From Hydrogenophaga sp. A37 (lineage in GTDB: Bacteria > Pseudomonadota > Gammaproteobacteria > Burkholderiales > Burkholderiaceae_C), in the NCBI RefSeq assembly GCF_002001205.1, contig NZ_MUNZ01000084.1, forward strand, positions 1 through 55,168: 55,168 bases of DNA, written 5' to 3'. The notes beneath the pieces are model-generated. The model was not told the origin of the DNA, did not search any database, and saw only the letters and a program-made list of their open reading frames with translations. Positions 42,182 to 50,828 of the stretch are shown here, piece after piece. Numbering within the stretch: the stretch's first letter is position 1; every line of letters starts with the position of its first letter. A program made the translations under genes and the position numbers.

Positions 42182-42582
42182 ATGAAAACCATCGAACTTG
42201 AGTACGACATTGTGGTGATCGGTGGCGGCACCGGCGGCCCCATGGCCGCGGTGAAAGCCAAGGAGAAAAACCCCAAGCTGCGTGTGCTGCTGCTGGACAA
42301 GGCCAATGTAAAACGCAGCGGCGCCATCTCCATGGGCATGGACGGCCTGAACAACGCGGTCATTCCCGGCCAGGCTACGCCTGAGCAGTACACCAAGGAG
42401 ATCAAGGCGGCCAACGACTGCATCGTGGACCAGAAGGGTGTGTACGCCTACGCCGCCAACAGCTTCGCCATGATCGAAGAGCTGGACAAATGGGGCGTCA
42501 AATTCGAGAAGGACGAGACCGGCGACTACGCCGTGCGCAAGGTGCACCACATCGGCAGCCACGTGTTGCCCATGCCGGAAGG
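42182..42582 (+). pseudogene. Truncated flavoprotein remnant (fumarate/adenylylsulfate reductase-like)
   Basis: An ATG at 42182 with AAAGG upstream begins a good N-terminal FAD domain (YDIVVIGGGTGGPMAAVKAK, then a KRSGAISMGMDGLNN segment) of the succinate dehydrogenase/fumarate reductase flavoprotein superfamily, closest in style to AprA-like proteins. Homology stops after about 134 residues at PMPEG; the following codons to a stop at 42649 look unrelated. Normal members exceed 500 residues, so about three quarters of the gene is missing. It was probably the gene downstream of the GntR remnant. Confidence 0.75.
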
Positions 42583-42657
42583 CTTGTGTTGGGCGCCATC
42601 GAGATGGCGATGCGACTTTAGAACCCCCCGCCTGGCCCACGCATCGTGATCGGCAGC

Positions 42658-45600
42658 TCAACCAGACGCTTGGGCGTCAGACAAACCGATGAGGGACTGA
42701 CTGCGGCCCATGGGCAGGCTGAACCAGAACGTCGCACCGTCGCCGGGTGTTGCCTCTGCCCAGATCCGACCACCGTGGCGCTCGATGATTCTGGAGGTGA
42801 TGGCCAGGCCAATCCCGAGGCCGGGCACGGTGGGGTCGCCATGCAAGCGCTGGAACAGGCCAAAGAGCTTGGGGGATTGGGTCATGTCGAACCCGATACC
42901 GTTGTCGCGAACAAAGTAGGCGTCTCTGGTGGCCTCGTATCCCAGGTGCACGCGCGGTGGTTGGCGATCGCGGGCGTACTTCCAGGCGTTGTCCATGAGA
43001 TTGCGCAGCGCCTGCTTGATGAGTTTTTGATCCCCGATGGCGTTGGGCATCGGATCAAGCGTCACATCGACGCCCCCTGCTCGAAGTCCGAGCTGGTGGT
43101 CGATGTCTTTGGCCAAGGCGTTCATGTCCACGCTTTCCCCTCGGATCTCTGCACGAACGACCGCCAGCACATCGAGCATTTCGGTCAGCATCTGGCCCAT
43201 GCGTGCCGACGAGCCCACAATGCGCGCCAGGGATTTGGTCCCAGCTTCGCCCAGGTGTTCCGCCTCGCTTTCGAGCAAAACGGCTGCGAAGCCGTTCACC
43301 GAGCGCAGCGGGGTTCGCAGGTCGTGGGCGATCGAATAGGCGATGGCCTCCATGTCGCGGAGCGTGCGCTCCAGATTCCGGGTGCGGTCCGCGACCAGGT
43401 GCTCAAGATTCTCGTTGAGTGCGTTCACCGCCTCCTGCGCCTTGACCCGTTCGGAGATGTCGATGTGGGTGCCGGACATGTACAGCGGCTTTCCGTCGCT
43501 GGCCCGCCGATGCACGCGGCCGCGCGTGTTGATCCACACCCAGTGCCCGTCTTTGTGACGCATGCGGATGTCGCATTCATAGAACGGGGCTCGCCCGGCA
43601 ATGTGGTGATCCCTCGCCGCGTCGGCCCGAACCAGGTCGTCCGGGTGCACGAGCCGCTTCCACGTGGCATGGCTCACCTCTCCAAGCTCTTCGAGGGAAT
43701 AGCCCACCATCTCGGCCCACCGGCAGTTGACCTTGAGTTCGGATGTTTCCAGATTGTTTTCCCAGGTACCGGTGCGCGTGGCTTCCAGGATCCAGGCCAG
43801 CCGCTGCCGTTCGGTCGCGAGCTCCTGCTGCGTCAGCATGTAGGGCGTCACGTCGGTGATCGTTCGAATCGCCCCCCCTTCAGGCAAGGCGCGGGTGCCC
43901 ACCTCGAGGTACCGACCCTGCCTGGTTCGGCGCAGGTAGATCTCAGGCGCTTCGACATCACCCGTGGATTTCACATACGCCCGGCCAACAGGGTCCACCA
44001 ATTCATACGATTCACCAAAGTCGCCTCGTTGTGCCAGGTGCGCCGCCACCTGGGCATGGGTCGGACCAGATGCCATGAAGGCGTCTGGCACATCGAGCAG
44101 TTCCAGTATCTGGCGGTTGTAGAACGAGATGCGTTCGTCTGATTCAAGCTTGGCCAGACCTTGGCTCATGCTGTCCAGCACGACTTGCAGGGCCCGTCGC
44201 TGGGTCGAGAGCTGATCGGTGGTATCGGCCAGCCGCTTCAAGGTGCTGGCTCGCTCGCTGTGCGCTCGCCAGGCCAACAACATCTGAGCGGCCGCCCGGG
44301 TCAATGGTTCGAGAAAGCCCAGTTCATTGATCACGGTGTCGGGCTCGGAATGTTCGAGGCCGATGAGTCCTATCAGTTCCGACTGGGCCAGCAGCGGCAC
44401 CAGCACCATGGGGTCACCCGTGCGAGAACCCTGGTGCAGCGCCGCGTGGCTGGGATGCCTGGCTTCCAGCACCACCGCCCGTCCATCCGCCAGCATGTCG
44501 AGGGTGGCCGTGTCGTCCAGGCTGAAAGCTTGCGGCTGGCCTGCTGCGCTCAGGAAAACGCCCTCCAGCTTGGTTGGGAGCTGTTGCACTTCGTTCGCCC
44601 TGGTCGCCATTTCGGCAAGGAAAGAGGCTGAGGGTCCTACGACTTCGCCAATGCTTTCCAGTAAATGAACGAACACTTCCGTCTTGCCGTCGGACGTGAT
44701 GTAGAGGCTCAATGCCGTGCTCACCGCCTGCAGCAGCTGCTGTTGGCGCTCCATCGCCGAGCGCGCGTTCCGCTCATCGGTCACGTCGGCCACGTAGCCA
44801 TGCCACAACACGGATCCATTGGCTTGTTTGCGTGGTGAGGCCTCGAAGCGGAGCCAGCGCTCGGCGCCCGACGGCAGGCAAATCCGGTAGTGTTCGCGCA
44901 GGTTGAGGCCCAGGGAGGCGCAGCGATCCAGGTCGTTCAGAAGGCGCGGGAGATCTTCGGGGTGGGCGCGCGCGAACAACGCGCGCGGGTCTGTCTTGTG
45001 CTCGTGGGGCCCGAGTTCGAGCATCTGTTCGGCCTGGTCACTCAGGAACGTCACCTCGGTCTGGCCGTCGGGGCTTCGATGGACCTGGTACATCACCCCG
45101 GGCACCCGCTGCGCGATCTCGTTGATCAGGTCGAGCTGCGACTGCAGTGCTTGTCTGGCCTCGATTTCAGGCGAGATGTCCTGCACCACGCCGAAATCGG
45201 CCTCGCGATTGCCTGGCACCCGGGATCGACCCATTCGGCCGCGCAGCCAGCGGGTCTGGCCCTGTGGCGTGATCCAGCGGAAATCGACCGACCTGCCGTC
45301 CATGGCCTCTCGGGCTTTCAACCAGGTCGGAAGATCTTCTGGGTGGATGCCGCTGCGAGCAGTGGCCTTGTCGAGCGGGGAGCAGCCTTGCAAGCCCGTG
45401 ATCGCATGCAGCCCCTTGCTCCAGGTGAGTTCGTCTTTGCCAGCCTCATTGGTCCAGGCGCCCACCTGGGCAAGTTGCTCAATTTCATCGTGCAGCTCGA
45501 GGCGCGCGCGCAAAGCCAGATTGGCATGCGAGAGCTCATCGAGTGTGCGCTGCAGGTCCGTTCGGACCGCCGCCTCTTCAGACACCTCGGTCAAGCTGGA

Positions 45601-45987
45601 CACCAGCAGCTCGGCGTTCTGGGTGCGCAGCACCCGGTTGCGGACGCGCACCAATTTTTGTCCGCCTGCGGCAGCGCGCAGCGCAAAAATGCGCTTGGTG
45701 TCATCCCGATGGGCCAGATAGATCTGTTGCTCGTCGTCGCACCAGAAACCGAGCTGCGTGAATGTGCTCCCCAAGACGCTGGCGCGCGGGATACCCGCCA
45801 GCGAGCACCATTCGCCATTGACCGCAAGGATCAGCCCGTCAGAAAGTCGCGAGACGGAGCACGCCACCGGGACGAGGTCAAACACCTCTTCATAGGATGG
45901 CTGCTGGATGCCCTCCGGCACGCCTGTGTCGCCCGCCATTGGCGACTCAGGTTTTTCGATGCTCGGCTGGTGGAGCCAGGACGACAT
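42658..45987 (-). CDS. Second large soluble multi-PAS/GAF sensor histidine kinase
   Basis: 1109 residues from the ATG at 45987; the ATG at 45939 (1093 aa) is an alternative. The layout is the same as that of the kinase at 8730-12041: an N-terminal PAS-like unit, PAS with FGVVQDISPE, a third PAS, a GAF (~430-580) more degenerate than its counterpart, a PAS beginning LDSMSQGL, a PAS with FYECDIRMRHKDGHW, the HisKA box with H888 in SIAHDLRTPLR, and HATPase with DNAWKY, DNGIGFD and GLGIGLA. No membrane segment, receiver domain or adjacent regulator. It is convergent with the flavoprotein remnant. Stimulus and partner unknown. Confidence 0.9.
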   Translation of the reverse strand: MSSWLHQPSIEKPESPMAGDTGVPEGIQQPSYEEVFDLVPVACSVSRLSDGLILAVNGEWCSLAGIPRASVLGSTFTQLGFWCDDEQQIYLAHRDDTKRIFALRAAAGGQKLVRVRNRVLRTQNAELLVSSLTEVSEEAAVRTDLQRTLDELSHANLALRARLELHDEIEQLAQVGAWTNEAGKDELTWSKGLHAITGLQGCSPLDKATARSGIHPEDLPTWLKAREAMDGRSVDFRWITPQGQTRWLRGRMGRSRVPGNREADFGVVQDISPEIEARQALQSQLDLINEIAQRVPGVMYQVHRSPDGQTEVTFLSDQAEQMLELGPHEHKTDPRALFARAHPEDLPRLLNDLDRCASLGLNLREHYRICLPSGAERWLRFEASPRKQANGSVLWHGYVADVTDERNARSAMERQQQLLQAVSTALSLYITSDGKTEVFVHLLESIGEVVGPSASFLAEMATRANEVQQLPTKLEGVFLSAAGQPQAFSLDDTATLDMLADGRAVVLEARHPSHAALHQGSRTGDPMVLVPLLAQSELIGLIGLEHSEPDTVINELGFLEPLTRAAAQMLLAWRAHSERASTLKRLADTTDQLSTQRRALQVVLDSMSQGLAKLESDERISFYNRQILELLDVPDAFMASGPTHAQVAAHLAQRGDFGESYELVDPVGRAYVKSTGDVEAPEIYLRRTRQGRYLEVGTRALPEGGAIRTITDVTPYMLTQQELATERQRLAWILEATRTGTWENNLETSELKVNCRWAEMVGYSLEELGEVSHATWKRLVHPDDLVRADAARDHHIAGRAPFYECDIRMRHKDGHWVWINTRGRVHRRASDGKPLYMSGTHIDISERVKAQEAVNALNENLEHLVADRTRNLERTLRDMEAIAYSIAHDLRTPLRSVNGFAAVLLESEAEHLGEAGTKSLARIVGSSARMGQMLTEMLDVLAVVRAEIRGESVDMNALAKDIDHQLGLRAGGVDVTLDPMPNAIGDQKLIKQALRNLMDNAWKYARDRQPPRVHLGYEATRDAYFVRDNGIGFDMTQSPKLFGLFQRLHGDPTVPGLGIGLAITSRIIERHGGRIWAEATPGDGATFWFSLPMGRSQSLIGLSDAQASG

Positions 45988-46339
45988 GCTTGGGGCCGGT
46001 TTTCCTGCTGCCGCGACCCAGAGCCTTCAGCAGCAAGCCATACCCCCTGAGTAAATTGGTCTCATGCTTTGGCATTCATACCAAAAAATGGAACCTTTTG
46101 CACGAACTTTCGCTGCTTGCGGTGGTGGTGGATACATGTGAACCAGGGCGAAGGTGCTCGCTGGGCGGCGATGCAGCTTTGGGGGCAACACGTTTGAATT
46201 CGGGGCCGGATTCAAGCCTGAAATGCGGCGCCCGCCAAGGGTATGGTCTGGCAGATGTAGGCAACCCTGCCAAGGCCTGGGCTACGATCCCCGAAGGCTG
46301 CATTTCAGCCTTGCATCCACCCTGTCACAGGAGCTCAGC
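45988..46339. other. 352-bp intergenic stretch between kinase and GNAT gene
   Basis: No gene is supported. It contains one dyad, TTGAAT (46194-46199) and ATTCAA (46210-46215) with a 10-bp GC-rich centre, and the ribosome-binding site AGGAG (46329-46333) for the GNAT gene. No promoter can be assigned with confidence. Confidence 0.4.
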
Positions 46340-46771
46340 GTGCCACTCATTTGGTCATATTCCATTGACGGTGTCGACTGGAATGAACTCGCAGCGCTGT
46401 ATGACGCTGCGCCGCTCGGAAAGAAAAATCCGACCGGCCTGAAGACAGCGTTCACCAACAGCATGTTCAAGTGCTTCGTCTATGAAGAACAAAAGCTCGT
46501 TGGCGTCGGGCGGGCGCTGGCGGATGGTGTGGACTGCTCATACATCTGCGACGTCGCGCTGCTTCCCAGCCATCAAGGGCTGGGTCTCGGCAAAGACATC
46601 GTGGCCCAACTGGTGGAGCTGTCCAAGGGGCACAAGAAGATCATTCTTTACTCGGTGCCCGGCAAAGAACCGTTCTACAAAAAGCTGGGGTTCAAGCGCA
46701 TGAGCACCGCCATGGCGATCTTTGAAGATCAGGCTGCGGCCTTTGAGCGGGGGTATGTCAACGAGACCTGA
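46340..46771 (+). CDS. GNAT-family N-acetyltransferase
   Basis: 143 residues starting with GTG at 46340, chosen because AGGAG lies seven bases upstream and the product (MPLIWSYSIDGVDWNELAAL) aligns with single-domain GNAT proteins; an in-frame ATG at 46154 would add 62 unrelated residues. The acetyl-CoA site is in CDVALLPSHQGLGLGKDI (Q-x-x-G-x-G), followed by IILYSVPGKEPFYKKLGFKR, the typical motif B. Substrate unknown. Base composition is slightly lower in GC than the surroundings. Confidence 0.88.
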   Translation: MPLIWSYSIDGVDWNELAALYDAAPLGKKNPTGLKTAFTNSMFKCFVYEEQKLVGVGRALADGVDCSYICDVALLPSHQGLGLGKDIVAQLVELSKGHKKIILYSVPGKEPFYKKLGFKRMSTAMAIFEDQAAAFERGYVNET

Positions 46772-46868
46772 CGGGTCGCATCGACGGTGCATTCGCAGCC
46801 CTCGGATGGCAACGCAAAGAACCTATGCCGCCGTCGCGCCCCTCAAACCTTGAAGGAGATCGGTGCTC

Positions 46869-47117
46869 ATGAGAATGCTTGTTGTGTTGTTGGCGCTGCT
46901 GGCCGTGGGGCTTCTGGTCGCCCGTCAACTCGGTGGCGGCTCACCCGCCCGCGTCGAGAAGCCGGCCACCGTGTCGGATGGGGTTGCTCCTACTGTCCCC
47001 GCCATGCCCGTGAGGCCGCAGGATGTGCCCGCGTTTGAGCGGCAGGTGGAGGGCTATGTCAACGATCTGGCGGCCGAGCGGGCCCAGCAGCTGGAGCGGG
47101 CGGAATCGGGGAAATGA
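46869..47117 (+). CDS. Small membrane-anchored protein
   Basis: 82 residues from the ATG at 46869 (MRMLVVLLALLAVGLLVARQ), with AAGGAG 10 bases upstream; a GTG at 46863 is an alternative. One N-terminal hydrophobic helix (residues ~3-18), then a Pro-rich linker and a C-terminal helix EGYVNDLAAERAQQLERAES. Probably an inner-membrane protein with its C-terminus in the periplasm. No family recognised. Confidence 0.65.
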   Translation: MRMLVVLLALLAVGLLVARQLGGGSPARVEKPATVSDGVAPTVPAMPVRPQDVPAFERQVEGYVNDLAAERAQQLERAESGK

Positions 47118-47138
47118 CGGGGTGACCGCCCGCTGGCC

Positions 47139-48791
47139 TCAATCCCCCGTGCTCCGCCACACCAGCCCCAACGCTTTGACTTTCTGCCACGCGCTGGCGC
47201 GCTCGTCCGAGAGCACGTCCAGAAAGTCCGACAGGCGTTTGGACTTGACCATGGTGTAGATGGTCAGCGCGGTGGTCAGCGCAAACACGGTGACGAAGAT
47301 CAACAACTTGCGGTTCATCGGGGCCTCGGCTTCGGCCAGCAGGTTCATGCCCAGGAAGCCGGTGGTCACGGTGCCGATCAGGCCAAAGATGGTCACCACG
47401 GTCAGCCGCACCACGGTGTTGGCCTGGCGCCGCAGGCTGTCGGCGTCCAGGTACTGGTTCATTTCGCCAATGCGCTCCTTGACCTCGGTGTACAGCGGGT
47501 CCAGGCCGAGGTGGTTGGCGCACATGTGAAACAGGGCGCGCACCTGGGCCTGTTCAGACACCTCGTGAAACCAGTACCGGTGCGTGAAGCGCAGAAAACT
47601 GGCAAAGCTGTCGCGGATGGTGCGCTTGAAGCGGCGCACGCTGGCGGCGTCGGCAATGTCCAGGTTCTTCAGGGCCTCGGCCAGCCGGTCCGAAAACATC
47701 AGCAGCGCCGCTTTCTGAAAATGCGCAATCAGGAACAGCAAAAAGTGCTGGTGCCGGAACTGCGCCAGCACGCCCCGGTCGCGGCACACATAAAACGGGC
47801 TGTTGGCGTCGCCCAGCACCAGCAGCGAATGGCCGCTGCACAGATACCGCGTGTTGGGCGCGGCGCCGCCGTTGCTCCAGAAACGGTCGTAGCAAAAGCG
47901 CTTTTCGAAGTCGGCCAGGTGCTCTTCGGCATAGGGCAGGCTGGCGTCGTCGCTGGAGGTGGCCGCCCCGGTCACCAGCCCGAGGCGGATGACGTCGTTG
48001 CGGCTCAACGCGCGCGGGTTGTCGAGCGCCAGAAAGGCGAGTTGCGGCATGCGGTAGTACTCGATCTGGCGGTAGCGCAGGGGCCCGCTGCGCTCGGAAT
48101 GGTCGCTCACCAGAGGCTCCAGCAGCCAGGCCCAGTGGGCGGCAATGCGCGGGGCGCGGTGGCTGCTGACGTGGGCCATGAAGAGGTCGCGCTGGTTGGC
48201 ATCGGACTGGGCCAGCACCTGCCCGGCGGCGTCCAGCCACTCGGCGCTGTAAAGGCAGTGCTGCGCATGGCCGTTGGCGTCCCAGCCGGCGGGGTAGCCG
48301 CGGCCAAAGCGGTACAACAGCTCTTGCGCCTGGGCCAGCGTCAGGTCGCTGGCGCTGACCTCGACGTTGAGCAGCACCAGATCGAGATCGAGAAAAAAGT
48401 ACAGGTCCACATGCACGATGTCGAGCGTGATCGGCGGTGCACCGGGGCGCAACACCGCCCGCACGGCGCTGACGTCGCTGCGCCTGAACACCCGCATCGG
48501 CGAGCCGGTGGCAAGGCTGCCTTGTTGCCCGCGTCCTTCGCCATAGAGGAACCGCTGCACATAGGGCAAGAAGGTCACGAACTCGTTGTAGTGGCGCTCA
48601 TGAAAACGACCGCTGTCACCGGTGAATTCGTCCACCACCTCGCGCCAGGGTGAGGCCTCACCCATGTCCGCCAGCAGCTGCCAGGGCTTGGCATGCCGGC
48701 CCTCGGAACCCCGCACCGGCATCAGGCGCAGGGGCCACAACAAGACCTGGCGAAACGCCCGCACGCTGGCGGGCTGGGACTCAACTGACAT
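47139..48791 (-). CDS. Divergent CorA-like membrane protein with GMN motif
   Basis: 550 residues from the ATG at 48791 (MSVESQPASVRAFRQV) with GAAAGG upstream; an ATG at 48827 is possible. A long soluble part (~1-455) precedes two C-terminal helices with G481-M-N483 in the segment TGFLGMNLL, then a second helix FVTVFALTTALTIYTMVKSK. Two C-terminal helices with GMN are the signature of CorA-family Mg2+/divalent cation channels. The acidic selectivity-loop residues in EAEAP fit as well. The N-terminal region is longer and unlike typical CorA. Transport is inferred. Confidence 0.75.
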   Translation of the reverse strand: MSVESQPASVRAFRQVLLWPLRLMPVRGSEGRHAKPWQLLADMGEASPWREVVDEFTGDSGRFHERHYNEFVTFLPYVQRFLYGEGRGQQGSLATGSPMRVFRRSDVSAVRAVLRPGAPPITLDIVHVDLYFFLDLDLVLLNVEVSASDLTLAQAQELLYRFGRGYPAGWDANGHAQHCLYSAEWLDAAGQVLAQSDANQRDLFMAHVSSHRAPRIAAHWAWLLEPLVSDHSERSGPLRYRQIEYYRMPQLAFLALDNPRALSRNDVIRLGLVTGAATSSDDASLPYAEEHLADFEKRFCYDRFWSNGGAAPNTRYLCSGHSLLVLGDANSPFYVCRDRGVLAQFRHQHFLLFLIAHFQKAALLMFSDRLAEALKNLDIADAASVRRFKRTIRDSFASFLRFTHRYWFHEVSEQAQVRALFHMCANHLGLDPLYTEVKERIGEMNQYLDADSLRRQANTVVRLTVVTIFGLIGTVTTGFLGMNLLAEAEAPMNRKLLIFVTVFALTTALTIYTMVKSKRLSDFLDVLSDERASAWQKVKALGLVWRSTGD

Positions 48792-48997
48792 GGGTGGCCT
48801 TTCGTTCTGGATCACGTTTGCTGGCACAGCGCTTGCAGCGCAAGCGCCGTGCGTCGAATGATAGGAAGTTCGGCCCTCATTGCGTGAGTGCGCGCGCGCA
48901 TTTCACTGAGACAGCCGTTTAGACTGCCGCAAGCGCGCGAAAGGACCCGCAGAGGTCGCTGGCTTCCCAGCCGCCCCACCGTCACAAAGGGACCCAG

Positions 48998-50218
48998 ATG
49001 CAGATACTCACAAGCTTGTTGACGCTGATCGTGCTGGCGAGGGTGCTCGGGCACCTGTTCACGCGCTGGGGCCAGCCCGCCATCGTCGGCGAGATGCTGG
49101 CGGGCATCGTGCTCGGGCCGGCGGTGTTGGGCTTTGTTGCACCGAACCCGGCGCTCTCGGGCATTGCGTCGCTGGCGATCTTTCTGGTTGTGCTCGACGC
49201 CGGCCTGGAGATGAGCTTCAAGGACGTGCAGGCCGCCATGCGCGGCCGGGGCTTCATCGTCGCCATGATCGCTTTCTTCCTGCCCTTCGGCGCGGGCGCG
49301 GCCGTGGCCTGGGCCTTCGACCAGGACCTGATGCGCACCATCTTTCTGGGGCTGTGCATTTCCATCACGGCGATGCCCGTGGCGGTGAAGATGCTCGACG
49401 AAATGGGCTTGCTGCAGACGGCCATCGGGCGTTATTCGGTGTCCACGGCGGTGATCAACGACATCCTCGCGCTGTTCATTCTGGGTGTGTTGCTGGCGCT
49501 GCCGGCGCAGTCAAGCTGGGCGGCGATCCTGGCCACCGGTGGGGTGGTGGCGCTCAAGCTGCTGGTGCTGGCCTTGGCCGTGCTGGGCCTCAATGCGCTG
49601 CTCAACCTGCTGCACCGGCGCGGGGTCGAGGTGTCGGCCGGGCCCGAGAAGCTGGCCGCGATGTTCGGGCCCGAGGCCGTGTTCGGCATCGTGATCGTCT
49701 TCGTGTTGGCCTTCGGTTCGCTCAGCGAGAGCCTGGGTTTCCACTTCGTCATCGGGGCATTCTTCGCGGCCCTGCTGCTCGACAAACGCCAGTTCATGCC
49801 TGCGCGGTATGCCGACCTGCGGCGCACGCTCAGCTCGATCACGGGCGGCTTTCTCGCACCGGTGTTCTTTGCTTACCTGGGGCTGGAGTTTCAGATCTCG
49901 GCCCTGGCCGACATCGGCTTCGTTGCCGCGGTGCTGTTCGCCGCCATCGCGTCGAAGGTGCTGGCTGGCTGGCTGGGCGGGCGCGCCATCGGCATGTCCA
50001 GCCGCGAGGCCCTGGGCCTGGGCTTCATCCTCAACGGCCGGGGCGCGATGGAGCTGGTGGTGGCCAGCATCGCGCTGGAGCGCGGCTTCATCGGCCAGGG
50101 CATGTTCTCGGTGCTGGTGCTGATGGGCGTGGTGACCACGCTGCTGGCCCCCATCTCGTTCAACGCCATCGTGGACCAGAAGATGCGGGAGCGTTACCGC
50201 GAGACCGGCCAGTTGTGA
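48998..50218 (+). CDS. Cation:proton antiporter (CPA2/Kef-type)
   Basis: 406 residues with about 12 hydrophobic helices. Features of the CPA2 family are GEMLAGIVLGPAVLGF at residues ~31-46, IFLVVLDAGLEM, the CISITAMPVAVKML helix and the segment STAVINDILALF holding an Asp that is a likely part of the ion site. There is no C-terminal TrkA-N domain, unlike KefB/C. It probably exchanges Na+ or K+ for protons across the inner membrane. The start has AAAGGGA upstream. The DHFR-like gene follows 7 bp downstream. Confidence 0.9.
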   Translation: MQILTSLLTLIVLARVLGHLFTRWGQPAIVGEMLAGIVLGPAVLGFVAPNPALSGIASLAIFLVVLDAGLEMSFKDVQAAMRGRGFIVAMIAFFLPFGAGAAVAWAFDQDLMRTIFLGLCISITAMPVAVKMLDEMGLLQTAIGRYSVSTAVINDILALFILGVLLALPAQSSWAAILATGGVVALKLLVLALAVLGLNALLNLLHRRGVEVSAGPEKLAAMFGPEAVFGIVIVFVLAFGSLSESLGFHFVIGAFFAALLLDKRQFMPARYADLRRTLSSITGGFLAPVFFAYLGLEFQISALADIGFVAAVLFAAIASKVLAGWLGGRAIGMSSREALGLGFILNGRGAMELVVASIALERGFIGQGMFSVLVLMGVVTTLLAPISFNAIVDQKMRERYRETGQL

Positions 50219-50225
50219 GGACACC

Positions 50226-50783
50226 ATGGGACTCTTGACCTTCAGCATCAACGTCACCCTGGACGGCTGCGTCGACCACCAGGAAGGTATCGCCGACGAC
50301 GAGACACACGCCTTCTTCACCCGCCTTATGGACGAGAGCGGGGCCATGCTGTGGGGCCGCGTCACCTACGAGATGATGGAGAGCCACTGGCCAGCGGTCG
50401 CCCGCGGCGACGTGGAAGCACCGCAGGCAATGCGCGAGTGGGCGCTCAAGCTGGAAGCCAAGCCGAAGCACGTGGTGTCGTCGACGCGAAAGGACTTCCC
50501 GTGGACCAACAGCCACCACATCGCCGGCGACCTGCGCACGGGTGTGCAGAAGCTCAAGGACGCGACCCCGAACGGCGTGCTCCTCGGCAGCGGCAAGCTC
50601 GCGACCGAGCTGGACCGGCTGGATCTGATCGACGAGTACCAGTTGCTCGTCCACCCCAGGATCGCCGGCCACGGCCCGACCCTCTACGAGAGCGGGCTGC
50701 CCAGCACGCGACGGCTCGAGTTGATCTCAGCGAAACCGCTCCGCTGCGGCGCGGTCGCCATGCACTACCGGCGCGCACGCTGA
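50226..50783 (+). CDS. Dihydrofolate reductase-like (RibD C-terminal domain) reductase
   Basis: 185 residues. An NADPH-binding fold of the RibD-C/DHFR-like family: LTFSINVTLDGCVDHQEGI, MLWGRVTYEMMESHWP at ~50-65, VLLGSGKLATELDRLDLIDEYQL and PRIAGHGPTLYESG. Free-standing members are widespread with undefined substrates; it is not the folate DHFR. GAGG at the antiporter stop provides its ribosome-binding site, so translation is coupled. Confidence 0.88.
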   Translation: MGLLTFSINVTLDGCVDHQEGIADDETHAFFTRLMDESGAMLWGRVTYEMMESHWPAVARGDVEAPQAMREWALKLEAKPKHVVSSTRKDFPWTNSHHIAGDLRTGVQKLKDATPNGVLLGSGKLATELDRLDLIDEYQLLVHPRIAGHGPTLYESGLPSTRRLELISAKPLRCGAVAMHYRRAR

Positions 50784-50828
50784 CTCGGCGAGTGGTCATG
50801 TCGCCTGACCAAGCGCGGTTTTCAGGCG

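Noticed and set aside
46141..46339. Possible integron attC or N-terminal extension ahead of the GNAT gene.
   Set aside because: No core sites of the attC type are visible, and the extension has no GNAT homology; the GTG at 46340 has a good ribosome-binding site.
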